Shown here piece by piece: positions 1-7,784 of a stretch of DNA of 64,000 bases (within the stretch, counting starts at the first letter, position 1; every line of letters begins with the position of its first letter). A program made the position numbers and the translations under genes. Under the pieces are notes generated by a model. It ran no database searches. It was not told where the DNA came from and worked only from the letters and a program-made list of their open reading frames with translations. The stretch covers positions 1,612,001-1,676,000 of the forward strand of contig NZ_BNBE01000001.1 in the NCBI RefSeq assembly GCF_014654895.1. The letters are read 5' to 3'. This DNA comes from Streptomyces filamentosus. Lineage in GTDB: Bacteria > Actinomycetota > Actinomycetes > Streptomycetales > Streptomycetaceae.

Positions 1-196
1 GCAGGCGCAGCGCCTGCCGGGCGAAGTACCCGAGTTCGGGGTGGTGCCTCTTCGCCTCCAGCTCGGTCACCACCACGATGGGGAGCACGACCTCGTGCTC
101 CTCGAAGCGGGACATCGCCTTGGGGTCGGCGAGCAGGACGCTGGTGTCGAGAACATAGGTGCGCCGGTCGGAAAGACGGCGCTTCGTGCTGGTCAC
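1..196 (-). CDS. PhoH-family protein, N-terminal PIN domain (partial)
   Basis: The gene runs off the left edge; only the first 65 codons are visible, from a GTG at 196. They read as a PIN-type nuclease fold: a Tyr-Val-Leu-Asp-Thr-Ser-Val-Leu strand with the first acidic metal ligand, then a Val-Val-Thr-Glu-Leu-Glu segment with the second. This arrangement is typical of long actinobacterial PhoH-like proteins, in which a PIN domain precedes a PhoH P-loop ATPase/helicase domain, which would lie beyond the window. The likely role is RNA metabolism. A stand-alone PIN toxin is the alternative and cannot be excluded without the rest. Confidence 0.75.
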   Translation of the reverse strand, partial: MTSTKRRLSDRRTYVLDTSVLLADPKAMSRFEEHEVVLPIVVVTELEAKRHHPELGYFARQALRL

Positions 197-495
197 CACG
201 GAAGGACAGACCCCCTCAGAAGACCCGTATGAGGCCGGGGTGCGACGGTGGAACCCTTGTCGCGGCGGAATGGGACCGGGATCGGACCGCCCAGCGCGGG
301 CCGAACACCGGCCCTCCGCTTCTCCCGTACGTCACCCGCACGGTCGTCCTGGTGCAAGGGGCCTCCCGGGTGGCGGTCTCCGTGCCGCTCACTTCACCAG
401 GCTTATGCCCTCGAAAACTCCTCGCCATGCCACGGCGGGCGACGGCGTGTTCATGAACGTCCGGTGACTTCCCCGGGACCTGAGGGGGGCTCGGC
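197..495. other. Intergenic region between PhoH-like gene and uppS
   Basis: About 300 bases without a convincing gene. Short frames here have no ribosome site or recognisable composition. The region should hold the promoter of the minus-strand PhoH-like gene and the 3' end of the minus-strand prenyltransferase transcript. I see no clear terminator hairpin. Confidence 0.5.
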
Positions 496-1257
496 TCAGG
501 AGCCGTAGCGCCGGTGCCGGGCGGCGTAGTCGCGCAGCGCCCGGAGGAAGTCGACCTTGCGGAAGGCCGGCCAGTGGACCTCGCAGAAGTAGTACTCGGA
601 GTGCGCGCTCTGCCAGAGCATGAACCCCGACAGGCGCTGCTCGCCGCTGGTGCGGATGACCAGGTCCGGGTCGGGCTGCCCGCGCGTGTACAGGTGCTCC
701 TGGATGAGGTCGATGGAGACGGTCTCGGCCAGCTCCTCGAAGCTGGTGCCGCGCTCGGCGTGGTCGAGGAGGAGCGAGCGGACCGCGTCCGCGATCTCCT
801 GCCGGCCGCCGTAGCCCACGGCGACGTTGACCAGTATCCCGGCGTTGGTGCGGGTGGCCTCCTCGGCCTCCTTGAGGACCGTCTGGGTGCGGGCCGGAAG
901 CAGGTCCATGGTGCCGACGTGGTGGACCCGCCAGCGGCCGTCGGCGGCCAGCGCGCGCACGGCGTTCTCGATGATCCCGAGCAGCGGCACGAGCTGCTCC
1001 TCGGGGCGGTTCAGGTTGTCCGTGGAGAGCATCCAGAGCGTGACGACCTCGACGTCGGTCTCGGCGCACCAGCCGAGCAGCTCCTGGATCTTGTCCGCGC
1101 CGGCCTTGTGCCCCTGCTCGGGCGTCCCGCCGGACGCCTTGGCCCACCGACGGTTCCCGTCGAGGATGACGCCGATGTGCTTGGGCACCTGATCGTGGTC
1201 GAGTCGGCCTTCCACCCGGCGTGCGTAGAGCCCGTACACCAGGTCGCGCAGGTTCAC
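496..1257 (-). CDS. uppS: Isoprenyl (cis-prenyl) transferase, UppS family
   Basis: A 253-residue cis-prenyltransferase, the normal length for the family. It condenses isopentenyl diphosphate onto an allylic primer to make the polyprenyl diphosphate carrier used in cell-wall and glycan synthesis. The catalytic-Asp motif DGNRRWA is near residue 33, the Asn-Arg-Pro-Glu helix follows, and the C-terminal RTSGEQRLS diphosphate-binding motif is present. The start is a GTG at 1257 with a GGAGG-like element about 9 bases upstream. Streptomyces usually carry several paralogues, so whether the product is C55 or shorter cannot be read from sequence. Confidence 0.93.
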   Translation of the reverse strand: MNLRDLVYGLYARRVEGRLDHDQVPKHIGVILDGNRRWAKASGGTPEQGHKAGADKIQELLGWCAETDVEVVTLWMLSTDNLNRPEEQLVPLLGIIENAVRALAADGRWRVHHVGTMDLLPARTQTVLKEAEEATRTNAGILVNVAVGYGGRQEIADAVRSLLLDHAERGTSFEELAETVSIDLIQEHLYTRGQPDPDLVIRTSGEQRLSGFMLWQSAHSEYYFCEVHWPAFRKVDFLRALRDYAARHRRYGS

Positions 1258-1335
1258 TGTTCTTTACCCTCCATGGGCGGGCGGTTCGCAAGCCGCCACA
1301 CTACTGCGCACGGATGAAGGGTCCCACTCCGGGCG

Positions 1336-1370
1336 TGTCACAACTCCGTACGGGACTGTCACAAGTCCGT
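1336..1370 (+). promoter_or_regulatory. 14-bp direct repeats spaced 21 bp upstream of the aldo/keto reductase
   Basis: Two copies of TGTCACAA(C/G)TCCGT lie at 1336-1349 and 1357-1370. They differ at one position and are spaced 21 bp start to start, about two helical turns, ending 15 bp before the GTG start. This suits cooperative binding of a regulator on one DNA face. TGTCACA also resembles an ECF41-type -35 element, but I find no matching CGTC at the required distance, so a repeat operator is preferred. Confidence 0.45.
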
Positions 1371-1385
1371 GATAAGCAGAGATAC

Positions 1386-2423
1386 GTGACTGATTCCCCT
1401 CTCTACCGCGCCGCAGCGGAGCGCTACGACTCCATGGAGTACCGGCGCTCGGGCCGCAGCGGGCTCAAGCTCCCGGCCGTCTCCCTCGGCCTCTGGCACA
1501 ACTTCGGCGACGACCGCACGCTCGACTCCCAGCGGGCGATCCTGCGCCGCGCCTTCGACCTCGGCGTCACCCACTTCGACCTGGCGAACAACTACGGCCC
1601 GCCGCCCGGCTCCGCCGAGCTGAACTTCGGCAAGATCTTCGCCCAGGACTTCGCGCCCTACCGGGACGAGCTGATCGTCTCGACCAAGGCCGGCTACGAG
1701 ATGCACCCGGGCCCCTACGGCGAGTGGGGCTCCCGCAAGTACCTGCTGTCCTCGCTCGACGCCTCCCTGAAGCGGATGGGCCTCGACCACGTCGACATCT
1801 TCTACTCGCACCGCTTCGACCCGGAGACCCCGCTGGAGGAGACCATGGGGGCGCTCGCCTCCGCGGTCCAGCAGGGCAAGGCGCTGTACGTCGGCGTCTC
1901 CTCGTACAACGCGGAGCAGACCGCCGAGGCGGCGCGGCTCCTGAAGGAGATGGGCGTCCCGGCCCTGATCCACCAGCCCTCGTACTCGATGATCAACCGC
2001 TGGATCGAGGACGACGGCCTGCTCGACGCCCTGGAGACGGCCGGCATGGGCTGCATCGCCTTCGTGCCGCTGGCGCAGGGCCTGCTCACCAACAAGTACC
2101 TGAAGGGCATCCCGGAGGGCTCCCGGGCCACCCAGGGCAAGTCCCTCGACCCGAACCTGCTCTCCGACGAGGTGCTGCGGCGGCTGCGCGGCCTCGCGGA
2201 CATCGCGGAGCGGCGCGGGCAGTCGCTGGCCCAGCTGGCGCTGTCGTGGGTGCTGCGGGACCCGCGGATGACCTCGGCCCTGATCGGCGCGTCGAGCGTG
2301 GCGCAGCTGGAGGAGAACGTGGCGGCGCTGGCCTCCGCCCCGCTCACCGACGAGGAGCTGAAGGAGATCGACTCCTTCGCCGTCGACACCGAGGGCACCA
2401 ACATCTGGGCCCGCCGGGGCTGA
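1386..2423 (+). CDS. Aldo/keto reductase (YghZ/L-glyceraldehyde-3-phosphate reductase type)
   Basis: 345 residues, matching the YghZ/MgrA subgroup of aldo/keto reductases, which reduce small aldehydes with NADPH. Family features: the N-terminal SGLKLPAVSLGLWHNFG strand, Asp-Leu-Ala-Asn-Asn-Tyr (catalytic Asp and Tyr), STKAGYEM (catalytic Lys), YSHRFD (His), and the C-terminal ALIGASS NADP-binding segment. The GTG at 1386 is chosen because it gives the family N-terminus and follows a weak AGAGA; a longer upstream frame adds non-conserved residues. It stands alone and converges on the prepilin peptidase gene. The substrate is unknown. Confidence 0.92.
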   Translation: MTDSPLYRAAAERYDSMEYRRSGRSGLKLPAVSLGLWHNFGDDRTLDSQRAILRRAFDLGVTHFDLANNYGPPPGSAELNFGKIFAQDFAPYRDELIVSTKAGYEMHPGPYGEWGSRKYLLSSLDASLKRMGLDHVDIFYSHRFDPETPLEETMGALASAVQQGKALYVGVSSYNAEQTAEAARLLKEMGVPALIHQPSYSMINRWIEDDGLLDALETAGMGCIAFVPLAQGLLTNKYLKGIPEGSRATQGKSLDPNLLSDEVLRRLRGLADIAERRGQSLAQLALSWVLRDPRMTSALIGASSVAQLEENVAALASAPLTDEELKEIDSFAVDTEGTNIWARRG

Positions 2424-2502
2424 CGCCCGGGAGGTCGACGCCGGAAGGTCTACGCCGGAAGGCCGACACACCGGAAGGCCGACACCGGGAGGAGAAGAAA
2501 AA

Positions 2503-2537
2503 CGGGCCGGTCCGTGGGGGGGATACGGACCGGCCCG
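2503..2537 (-). terminator. Rho-independent terminator, best read on the minus strand
   Basis: A perfect 13-bp stem (CGGGCCGGTCCGT and its complement) closes a 9-base G-rich loop. On the minus strand the stem is followed by GTTTTTCTTC, giving the U-tract that would end the prepilin peptidase transcript. On the plus strand there is no U-tract. Confidence 0.8.
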
Positions 2538-2624
2538 AGGGGGGGGTTCCACCATAACCCTTCGCCAGTCGCGCCGCGTGCCACGCGCGGCCGATAAAGG
2601 GGGTGGTTTTCGCCGGACCCCAAG

Positions 2625-2660
2625 CGCCACAAGGGCTCCGAGCCCTTGTGGCGGTTTTGT
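2625..2660 (+). terminator. Rho-independent terminator of the aldo/keto reductase transcript
   Basis: A perfect 13-bp stem (CGCCACAAGGGCT and its complement) with a 3-base loop is followed on the plus strand by GTTTTGT. It faces the opposite way from the hairpin at 2503, so each convergent transcript has its own terminator lying beyond that of its neighbour. Confidence 0.82.
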
Positions 2661-2758
2661 GCCCGGCGTGGCGGCGGACTTCCGTCCCTCCCACGGGGGA
2701 ACCTCCGGCGCCGCTCCCCCGTTGACGTCGGCCCGGCGTCCGCACCGTCCGGCGGGGG

Positions 2759-3496
2759 TCAGGGCACGGCGGTGAAGGCGCCGAGGGCGAGCCCCAGCAG
2801 CGCGCCGGCCAGCATGAAGGGGCCGAAGGGGATCGCGGAGGAGCGGGCCGCGCGGCGCAGCAGGACGCGCCCGAAGCCGTAGAGCGCGCCGAGGAGGAAG
2901 CCCAGGAAGGCGCCGGTGAAGAGGACGCCCCAGCCGTACCAGCCGAGGGCGGCGCCCAGCGGCAGGGCCAGTTTCACGTCGCCGAAGCCCAGCCCCTGCG
3001 GGCTGATCAGGTGCAGGGCGAGATAGCCGCCGCCGAGGGCGAGCGCCCCGAGCAGCGCGTGGCGCCAGGAACCGGCGTCGTACGGGAGGAGCTCGGCCGC
3101 GCCGAGCAGCAGCGGCACGGCGGCCGCGAGCGGCAGCGTCAGCCCGTCCGGGAGCCGCTGCACCCGGACGTCCACGCAGGCCAGCAGCGTCCCGAAGGGC
3201 GCGGCCAGCAGCCACACCGCGAGCTCCGGGCGCGGCCCGCCGGTCGCGGCGGCCAGCAGGGCGCAGACGGCGGCGGTGAGCAGCGGCGCGGCGAGCGGGG
3301 CGGTGGTCGTCGCGCATCCGGCCCGGCCGGGCCCGCCGAGCCAGCCGCCCGCCGGACCGGCGAGGACGTGCCCGGCCGGACAGAGCTCCCGCCAGGGCTC
3401 CTCGGGCGGCACGGCGAGCCGGTACGCGGCGCGCGGGACGAGCAGTCCGGCGGCGGTTCCCCAGAGGGCGGCGAGGACGATCAGCGAGGCGTGCAC
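2759..3496 (-). CDS. Prepilin peptidase (A24 family, TadV/CpaA-like)
   Basis: A 245-residue polytopic membrane aspartyl protease of the type IV prepilin peptidase family. It would cut the leader of the Flp pilin and TadE-like pseudopilins encoded at 9.7-15.6 kb. The two catalytic aspartates are visible in an Asp-Val-Arg-Val-Gln-Arg-Leu-Pro-Asp segment and in the GFGDVKLALPLG motif. About seven hydrophobic segments are present. Two N-proximal cysteines remain but no full CxxC-CxxC zinc site, so methylase function is doubtful. The start is a GTG at 3496, with AAGG supplied by the intergenic palindrome. Confidence 0.9.
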   Translation of the reverse strand: MHASLIVLAALWGTAAGLLVPRAAYRLAVPPEEPWRELCPAGHVLAGPAGGWLGGPGRAGCATTTAPLAAPLLTAAVCALLAAATGGPRPELAVWLLAAPFGTLLACVDVRVQRLPDGLTLPLAAAVPLLLGAAELLPYDAGSWRHALLGALALGGGYLALHLISPQGLGFGDVKLALPLGAALGWYGWGVLFTGAFLGFLLGALYGFGRVLLRRAARSSAIPFGPFMLAGALLGLALGAFTAVP

Positions 3497-3500
3497 GGGG

Positions 3501-3520
3501 CGACCTTAGGTCTAAGGTCG
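3501..3520. promoter_or_regulatory. 20-bp palindrome carrying both Shine-Dalgarno sequences
   Basis: CGACCTTAGGTCTAAGGTCG has perfect 9-bp arms around GT. It occupies most of the 29-bp gap between the divergent peptidase and DUF192 genes. Each arm contributes AAGG at ribosome-site distance from the start codon on its own strand (GTG 3496, ATG 3526). A regulator could bind the same element as DNA. The dyad may instead simply reflect two ribosome sites facing apart. Confidence 0.55.
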
Positions 3521-3525
3521 GACGC

Positions 3526-3912
3526 ATGGGGCGGAGTCTGCGGGGTCTGCGGGACGGGACGGGGACGCTGACGGTGGCGGGGGCCGGGGGGCCGGTGGTC
3601 GCGCTGGAGGTGGCCGCGTCCTACCGGGCGCGGCGGCGCGGGCTGCTCGGCCGCGACGGGATCGCGGGGGCGCTGCTCCTCACCCCGGCGAACAGCGTGC
3701 ACACCTTCGGCATGCGCTTCCCGATCGACGTGGCCCACCTGGACCGGTCGTTCACGGTGCTGTCCGTGGTCACCATGCGGCCGGGCCGGCTCGGCGCGCT
3801 CCGGCCGCGCTCCCGGCACGTCCTGGAGGCGGAGGCGGGCGCCATGGCCGGCTGGGGGCTGCGGCCCGGGACGCGGCTGACGGTCACGGCGGACCCGAGC
3901 CCAGCAGGGTGA
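3526..3912 (+). CDS. DUF192 family protein
   Basis: 128 residues matching the DUF192 fold, a small beta-rich domain of unknown function. Conserved family features: RRRGLLGR(D), the hydrophobic strand before NSVHTFGMRFPIDV, and a closing VLEAEAGAMAGWGLRPG segment. There is no signal peptide, although many DUF192 proteins are secreted. It is divergent from the prepilin peptidase; in Streptomyces these two often accompany tad genes, which hints at a shared context but does not show a function. Its last 29 bases overlap the 3' end of the opposing membrane glycosyltransferase gene. Confidence 0.88.
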   Translation: MGRSLRGLRDGTGTLTVAGAGGPVVALEVAASYRARRRGLLGRDGIAGALLLTPANSVHTFGMRFPIDVAHLDRSFTVLSVVTMRPGRLGALRPRSRHVLEAEAGAMAGWGLRPGTRLTVTADPSPAG

Positions 3913-5038
3913 AGGCGCCGTACGCCGCGGAGGCCGTCGCGAGACCGGCCAGCACGGGCGCGGCGGCCCGGGCGCGCAGCCGGGCGAGCGCGGCGGCGGG
4001 CGGCAGCAGCAGCCCGAAGGCGGGCATCATCAGGCGCGGCCGGGAGCCGAAGTACGCGGCGCCGACCAGCGAGAGCAGGACGACGCCGACCGTGTACACG
4101 AGCAGCGGCAGCGGCTGCCGCTGCCGCACGCAGAGGGCGACGAGCCACGCCAGGAGCGCGAGCGCCGCGCCCAGGCCGAGGCCGGCCGGCCGGGGCAGCC
4201 CCAGGACGAAGCGGGCGAGGGCGACGCCGCCGTCGATCGAGTTGCCCCAGGCCGCCTGCACGTCGAAGTAGGCGGACCACCTCCCCTCGCGGACCCCGAC
4301 GTACGTGACGTACCCGAGCCAGCCGAGGGGCGCGAGCAGCACTCCGGCGACCGTCCGCGCGGGCAGCCGCCGCTCCCGTACGAGGGTCACGGCGGCGGTG
4401 ATCCCGAGGGCCGCGATCAGCGCGGCGGCGGTGGGCCGGGTGAGCCCCGCGAGCGCGCAGAGCAGCCCGGCGAGGACCCAGCGCCCGCGCAGCACCGCGT
4501 ACAGCGACCAGGCGGCCGAGGCCGTGAACAGGGTCTCCGTGTACGCCATCGACTGCACGAACGCCGTCGGGTACGCCCCCCACAGCACCGCCAGCACGAC
4601 CCCGGCGCGCGCCGAGACGACGTGTTCGCCGCAGCGGAAGATCCCCCAGGCGGCGGCGAGCGAGGCCGCCCAGGAGACCAGCAGCCCGGCGCCGGCCGCG
4701 TCGAGCGGCGAGACGGCGGACAGGGCCCGCTCCAGGGCGGGAAGGAGCGGGAAGAACGCCAGGTCGGAGTGGACGTCCCCGTTCGGGAGCGTGACCTGGT
4801 AGCCGTACCCGTGCTCGGCGATCCGCGCGTACCAGACCGAGTCCCAGCGCCCGCTCAGCCGGTGGAAGCCGTCCTTGCCGCTCGCGGCGGCCGCGGCGGC
4901 GAGGACGAGCAGCCCGAGCAGCCGGGTGGCGGCGTAACCGCCGAGGGCGAGGAGGAGGGGGGACGGCCGGGTGGAAGGGGCGGGGAGGGAGGAGAGGGGG
5001 GAGAGGGAGAGGGGGGAGGGGGTGGTCGGCGGGGGCAT
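3884..5038 (-). CDS. PIG-V-like integral membrane mannosyltransferase
   Basis: 384 residues with about nine membrane spans and a Pro/Ser-rich cytosolic N-terminus. The first loop contains RWDSVWYARIAEHGY, the signature of PIG-V/GPI-mannosyltransferase-2-like polyprenol-phosphate-sugar-dependent enzymes, with the acidic residue expected to be catalytic. It probably mannosylates a glycolipid or exported protein. No Shine-Dalgarno precedes the ATG at 5038, but a GATAAT -10 box ends six bases before it, so the mRNA is probably leaderless. The acceptor is unknown. Confidence 0.8.
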   Translation of the reverse strand: MPPPTTPSPLSLSPLSSLPAPSTRPSPLLLALGGYAATRLLGLLVLAAAAAASGKDGFHRLSGRWDSVWYARIAEHGYGYQVTLPNGDVHSDLAFFPLLPALERALSAVSPLDAAGAGLLVSWAASLAAAWGIFRCGEHVVSARAGVVLAVLWGAYPTAFVQSMAYTETLFTASAAWSLYAVLRGRWVLAGLLCALAGLTRPTAAALIAALGITAAVTLVRERRLPARTVAGVLLAPLGWLGYVTYVGVREGRWSAYFDVQAAWGNSIDGGVALARFVLGLPRPAGLGLGAALALLAWLVALCVRQRQPLPLLVYTVGVVLLSLVGAAYFGSRPRLMMPAFGLLLPPAAALARLRARAAAPVLAGLATASAAYGAFTLLGSGPP

Positions 5039-5167
5039 GCGGCGATTATCCCGAGGGGCCGCGCTCGCCTCTCCTCCCGGTTGTGGCTGCCCGCCCCCGG
5101 CCCCGGCGATGGCTGCCGGACCGTGGCTGTGACTGCCGGCCCCCGGCTGCCGGCCCCCGGGCCGTGG

Positions 5168-6223
5168 CTAGGTGAGGAGGACGGCGGCCGTGGCGAGGAG
5201 GGCGAGGAGGAGGAGCGCGGCGGCGTACTGGCGCTTGCGGCGCGGGGAGCGGCGGGACAGGACGCGCGGGCCGTCGGGCCCGGCGATCACGTAGTACACC
5301 CGGTGGGGGTGGTCGGCGTGCGTGACGCGGGCCAGCGTCAGGTGGCGGAGGCTGACGCGGCGGCCCACCTCCCCGGCGTGCGGCTGGAGCCGGGGCTCCA
5401 GCCAGGCGACGAGGTCGGCGTCGTCGCCGGGGACGGCGGCCGGGCCCTCCGCCTCGACGCGGGTCCAGTCGCCGGGCCGGTCGGCCCAGCCGAAGCTCCG
5501 GTCCGGCAGGGAGGAGGACTCCCTGATCGCGTCCACGAGCGGTTTCCGGGCTATGACGCCCTCGGTCCACCGCACGTACCGGCCGGTGCCGCCGCAGTGG
5601 TCGTGCGGGACGGTGCCCGTCTCTCCGCAGTCGGGGCAGGACCGGGAGCCGGACCCGCCGCACTCCGCGCACCGCTCCCGGCCGCTCCCCCGGCACCCGG
5701 CGCAGGCCGCCCCCGCCGCCCCGCACTTCCGGCAGGTGACGCGCTCCGCGGTCTCCTCGTCCGGCTTCGGCCGGTCGGCCTTGCGGGCGCGGCGGCCGGT
5801 GCCCTCGCAGTCCAGGCAGCTGTCGAGCCCCCGGCAGCGCTCGCAGGGGACGTACTTCCGGCAGGCCAGGTCGCCGGCGCCGTGGCAGCGCTCGCAGCGC
5901 ACCCGGCCGTTGCCGCAGGTGCACAGCCTCGCGTCGACCGAACCGCGCCGCACCAGCTTCAGGGTCGAGGCGACCGCCGGGTCCCGGGGAGCGGGCAAGG
6001 GGTGCCGGGCCAGGTCCTCGTACTCGGGCCGGCCGGACAGGTCGACGGAACCCTGGCGGAAGCGGGGCGCCTCCTCGCGGGTCTCCACGCAGCGGACGAT
6101 CTCGCCCTCGACGAGGAGGTGCCGGGTGACCCGGGCGCCCTGGGCGGGGAAGGCAGCGCCGGAGGCACCGGCCTCCTTGAGGTCGCGCCGCACGGCCGCC
6201 AGGACGTCGTCATCGCTCAGCAC
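5168..6223 (-). CDS. Tail-anchored protein with DnaJ-like Cys-rich zinc repeats
   Basis: 351 residues of unknown function. Residues 101-214 are a cysteine-rich region with repeated CxxCxGxG-like units like the zinc-finger of DnaJ/Hsp40, but with more units (about eight CxxC-like pairs) and no J domain. Residues 1-95 and 220-320 look globular and are not recognised. The extreme C-terminus is basic (RRSPRRKRQ) followed by one hydrophobic helix of about 18 residues, so the protein would be a C-tail-anchored membrane protein with its zinc domain in the cytosol. A redox or protein-folding role is inferred only. Confidence 0.75.
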   Translation of the reverse strand: MLSDDDVLAAVRRDLKEAGASGAAFPAQGARVTRHLLVEGEIVRCVETREEAPRFRQGSVDLSGRPEYEDLARHPLPAPRDPAVASTLKLVRRGSVDARLCTCGNGRVRCERCHGAGDLACRKYVPCERCRGLDSCLDCEGTGRRARKADRPKPDEETAERVTCRKCGAAGAACAGCRGSGRERCAECGGSGSRSCPDCGETGTVPHDHCGGTGRYVRWTEGVIARKPLVDAIRESSSLPDRSFGWADRPGDWTRVEAEGPAAVPGDDADLVAWLEPRLQPHAGEVGRRVSLRHLTLARVTHADHPHRVYYVIAGPDGPRVLSRRSPRRKRQYAAALLLLALLATAAVLLT

Positions 6224-6262
6224 CCCAGGACGATACCCAACTGCCCGCGGACGAAGCGCCGT

Positions 6263-6715
6263 TCAGCCACCCGGCCTTATCCGGAGGAACTTGGCGGACA
6301 TCACCGGTCCGAGCTGCCGGACGATCCCGTGGCCGGGCTCCTGCGGGGACGGCAGGTCGCCGAGGAAGGACGTCACGATGACCTCGTCGACGTCGCTGTC
6401 GCCGCGGCTGCTCCGCTCCTCCAGGAAGTCGAGGGTCCGGCGCCAGTCGGGCGCCGCGTCGTCCGCGAGGAAGGAGCGGACGGTCCCCTGGACGACGTCC
6501 CAGAAGAAGACGTGCGGCAGGACCCCGCCCTGCCGGAAGACGTGGCTCTCGTAGGCGCCCCGGAAGGCGGGGACGTGGAGGAGGAGGTCGTGGACGAGCT
6601 GAACGCCGGGCGGATCGGCGGGGGTGAGGGGGGTGGCGGAGGGGGCGGAGGTGGCGGGGACGGTGGAGGTGGCGGGGATGGTGGGGGTGTTGGTCGGAGG
6701 ACTGGTGTGCTGCAT
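6263..6715 (-). CDS. Hypothetical protein (DUF7674-like)
   Basis: A 150-residue cytosolic protein starting at ATG 6715. A longer frame upstream adds low-complexity sequence and is rejected. Residues 1-40 are a Thr/Pro/Ser-rich leader. The rest is a compact alpha-helical domain with LVHDLLLHVPAFRGAYESH and FWDVVQGTVRSFL, followed by VDEVIVTSFLGDLP. It resembles the uncharacterised DUF7674 group; I cannot assign a function. It is transcribed alone, with 170 bases separating it from the divergent DUF559 relic. Confidence 0.6.
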   Translation of the reverse strand: MQHTSPPTNTPTIPATSTVPATSAPSATPLTPADPPGVQLVHDLLLHVPAFRGAYESHVFRQGGVLPHVFFWDVVQGTVRSFLADDAAPDWRRTLDFLEERSSRGDSDVDEVIVTSFLGDLPSPQEPGHGIVRQLGPVMSAKFLRIRPGG

Positions 6716-6885
6716 CGGCGGCCCTGCCCCGGAGCGTGGTGGTGGCGTGGTGTCGTGTCGTTTCGATCCAGAATGCTCCTCCCCCGGGATCCTGTCCCGA
6801 CACTTTTGCGCTTTCCTGGGGACAACTTTCAGCGGGTTTTCCACAAGGGGTGCGAAGTGTCGCCCTTCCGTGGATCGTTGCGCAT

Positions 6886-7763
6886 ATGTACGAATCGACG
6901 GTGTACGGGTCGGCGAGGGGCGACGCGGCCGGAGGCGAGCCGACGGCCCTCGCCCGGGGCGGGGTGCTGCTCACCGGCTGGGCGCTCGCGGCGGGACGGC
7001 TGGCAGCGGATCTGCCGGGGCGCGTGGGCGGCGCCGGGCAAGGAGACGGCCTGGCGGGTCCGGGAGACCGCGCTCCAACTGCTGAGCCCGCGGCGGGTGT
7101 GCGGCCACGCCGCGGCGGCGCGCCTGCACCGGATCGAGCTCCTGGCGCCCGGACCGCCGCGGACGGCCGCGTCCCGGGCGTCCCTCCCGCCCGAGGACGT
7201 CTGTCTGCGGTGGGGCCTGCGGACGACGGCCGCGCGGACGGCCGCCGACCTGATACGGGCCGCCGGAAGCCGGGAGGAGGCGGTGACCGTGGCGGACTCG
7301 GCGCTCTCCCGCAGGGTCGTGGAGAGCGTACGGAGGGAACCGCCGGTCCGGTACGAGGAACTGGCCGCGCAACTGGCGGCCCGGGGCGCCGCGCGCCCGG
7401 ACCTGGCTCCGGCTGGCGGACCCGGCCGCGGGCTCGCCGGCCGAGACCGTCGCCCGGCTGCGGATGGCCGACGCGGCCCTCGCCCCCGAGTGCCGGCCGC
7501 CGCTGCGGACGCCCCGGGGACAGGTCCTCCGCCCGGACTTCCTCTTCCGGCGGCCGGACCTGACGGTGGAGATCGAGGGCTACGCGTACCACGGCAGCCG
7601 CGCGGCCCACGAACGGGACATCGCCCGCTACGACGCGCTCCAGTCCTGCCCCGAGGTGCGGCGGGTCCTCCGCTTCACGGCCCGCGAGGTCTTCACCCGC
7701 CCCGACCGCGTGACGGCGACGATCCGCACGGCCCTGGCGGAACGGGCGGCCGCACCCGCCTGA
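6886..7763 (+). pseudogene. DUF559 (Vsr-like endonuclease fold) gene with two frameshifts
   Basis: Pieces of one DUF559-type protein of about 290 residues lie in three successive frames. An N-terminal piece starts at ATG 6886. A middle piece has RDGWQRICRGAWAAPG through AADLIRAAGSREEAV (about 6990-7400). A C-terminal piece has AETVARLRMADAAL, then RPDFLFRRPDLTVEIEGYAYHG, the catalytic-fold part (about 7395-7763). Order and spacing fit the intact family, so two frame changes, near 6990 and 7395, have broken the gene unless they are sequencing errors. Intact relatives are small, often strain-variable proteins of unclear role. Confidence 0.65.
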
Positions 7764-7784
7764 ACCCCTTCTCGGCCCCGGCCC

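Larger units (their letters stand above)
2424..2758. other. Convergent intergenic region with short repeats and two hairpins
   Basis: A 335-base spacer between the + strand reductase and the - strand prepilin peptidase. Its first 70 bases hold four degenerate copies of (a/g)ccggaaggccgac. Two strong hairpins follow and are listed separately. There is no coding frame of its own. Confidence 0.6.

Noticed and set aside
2424..2490. Short ccggaagg repeats as a regulatory array
   Set aside because: Degenerate, within the 3' untranslated end of the reductase transcript; no consistent spacing.
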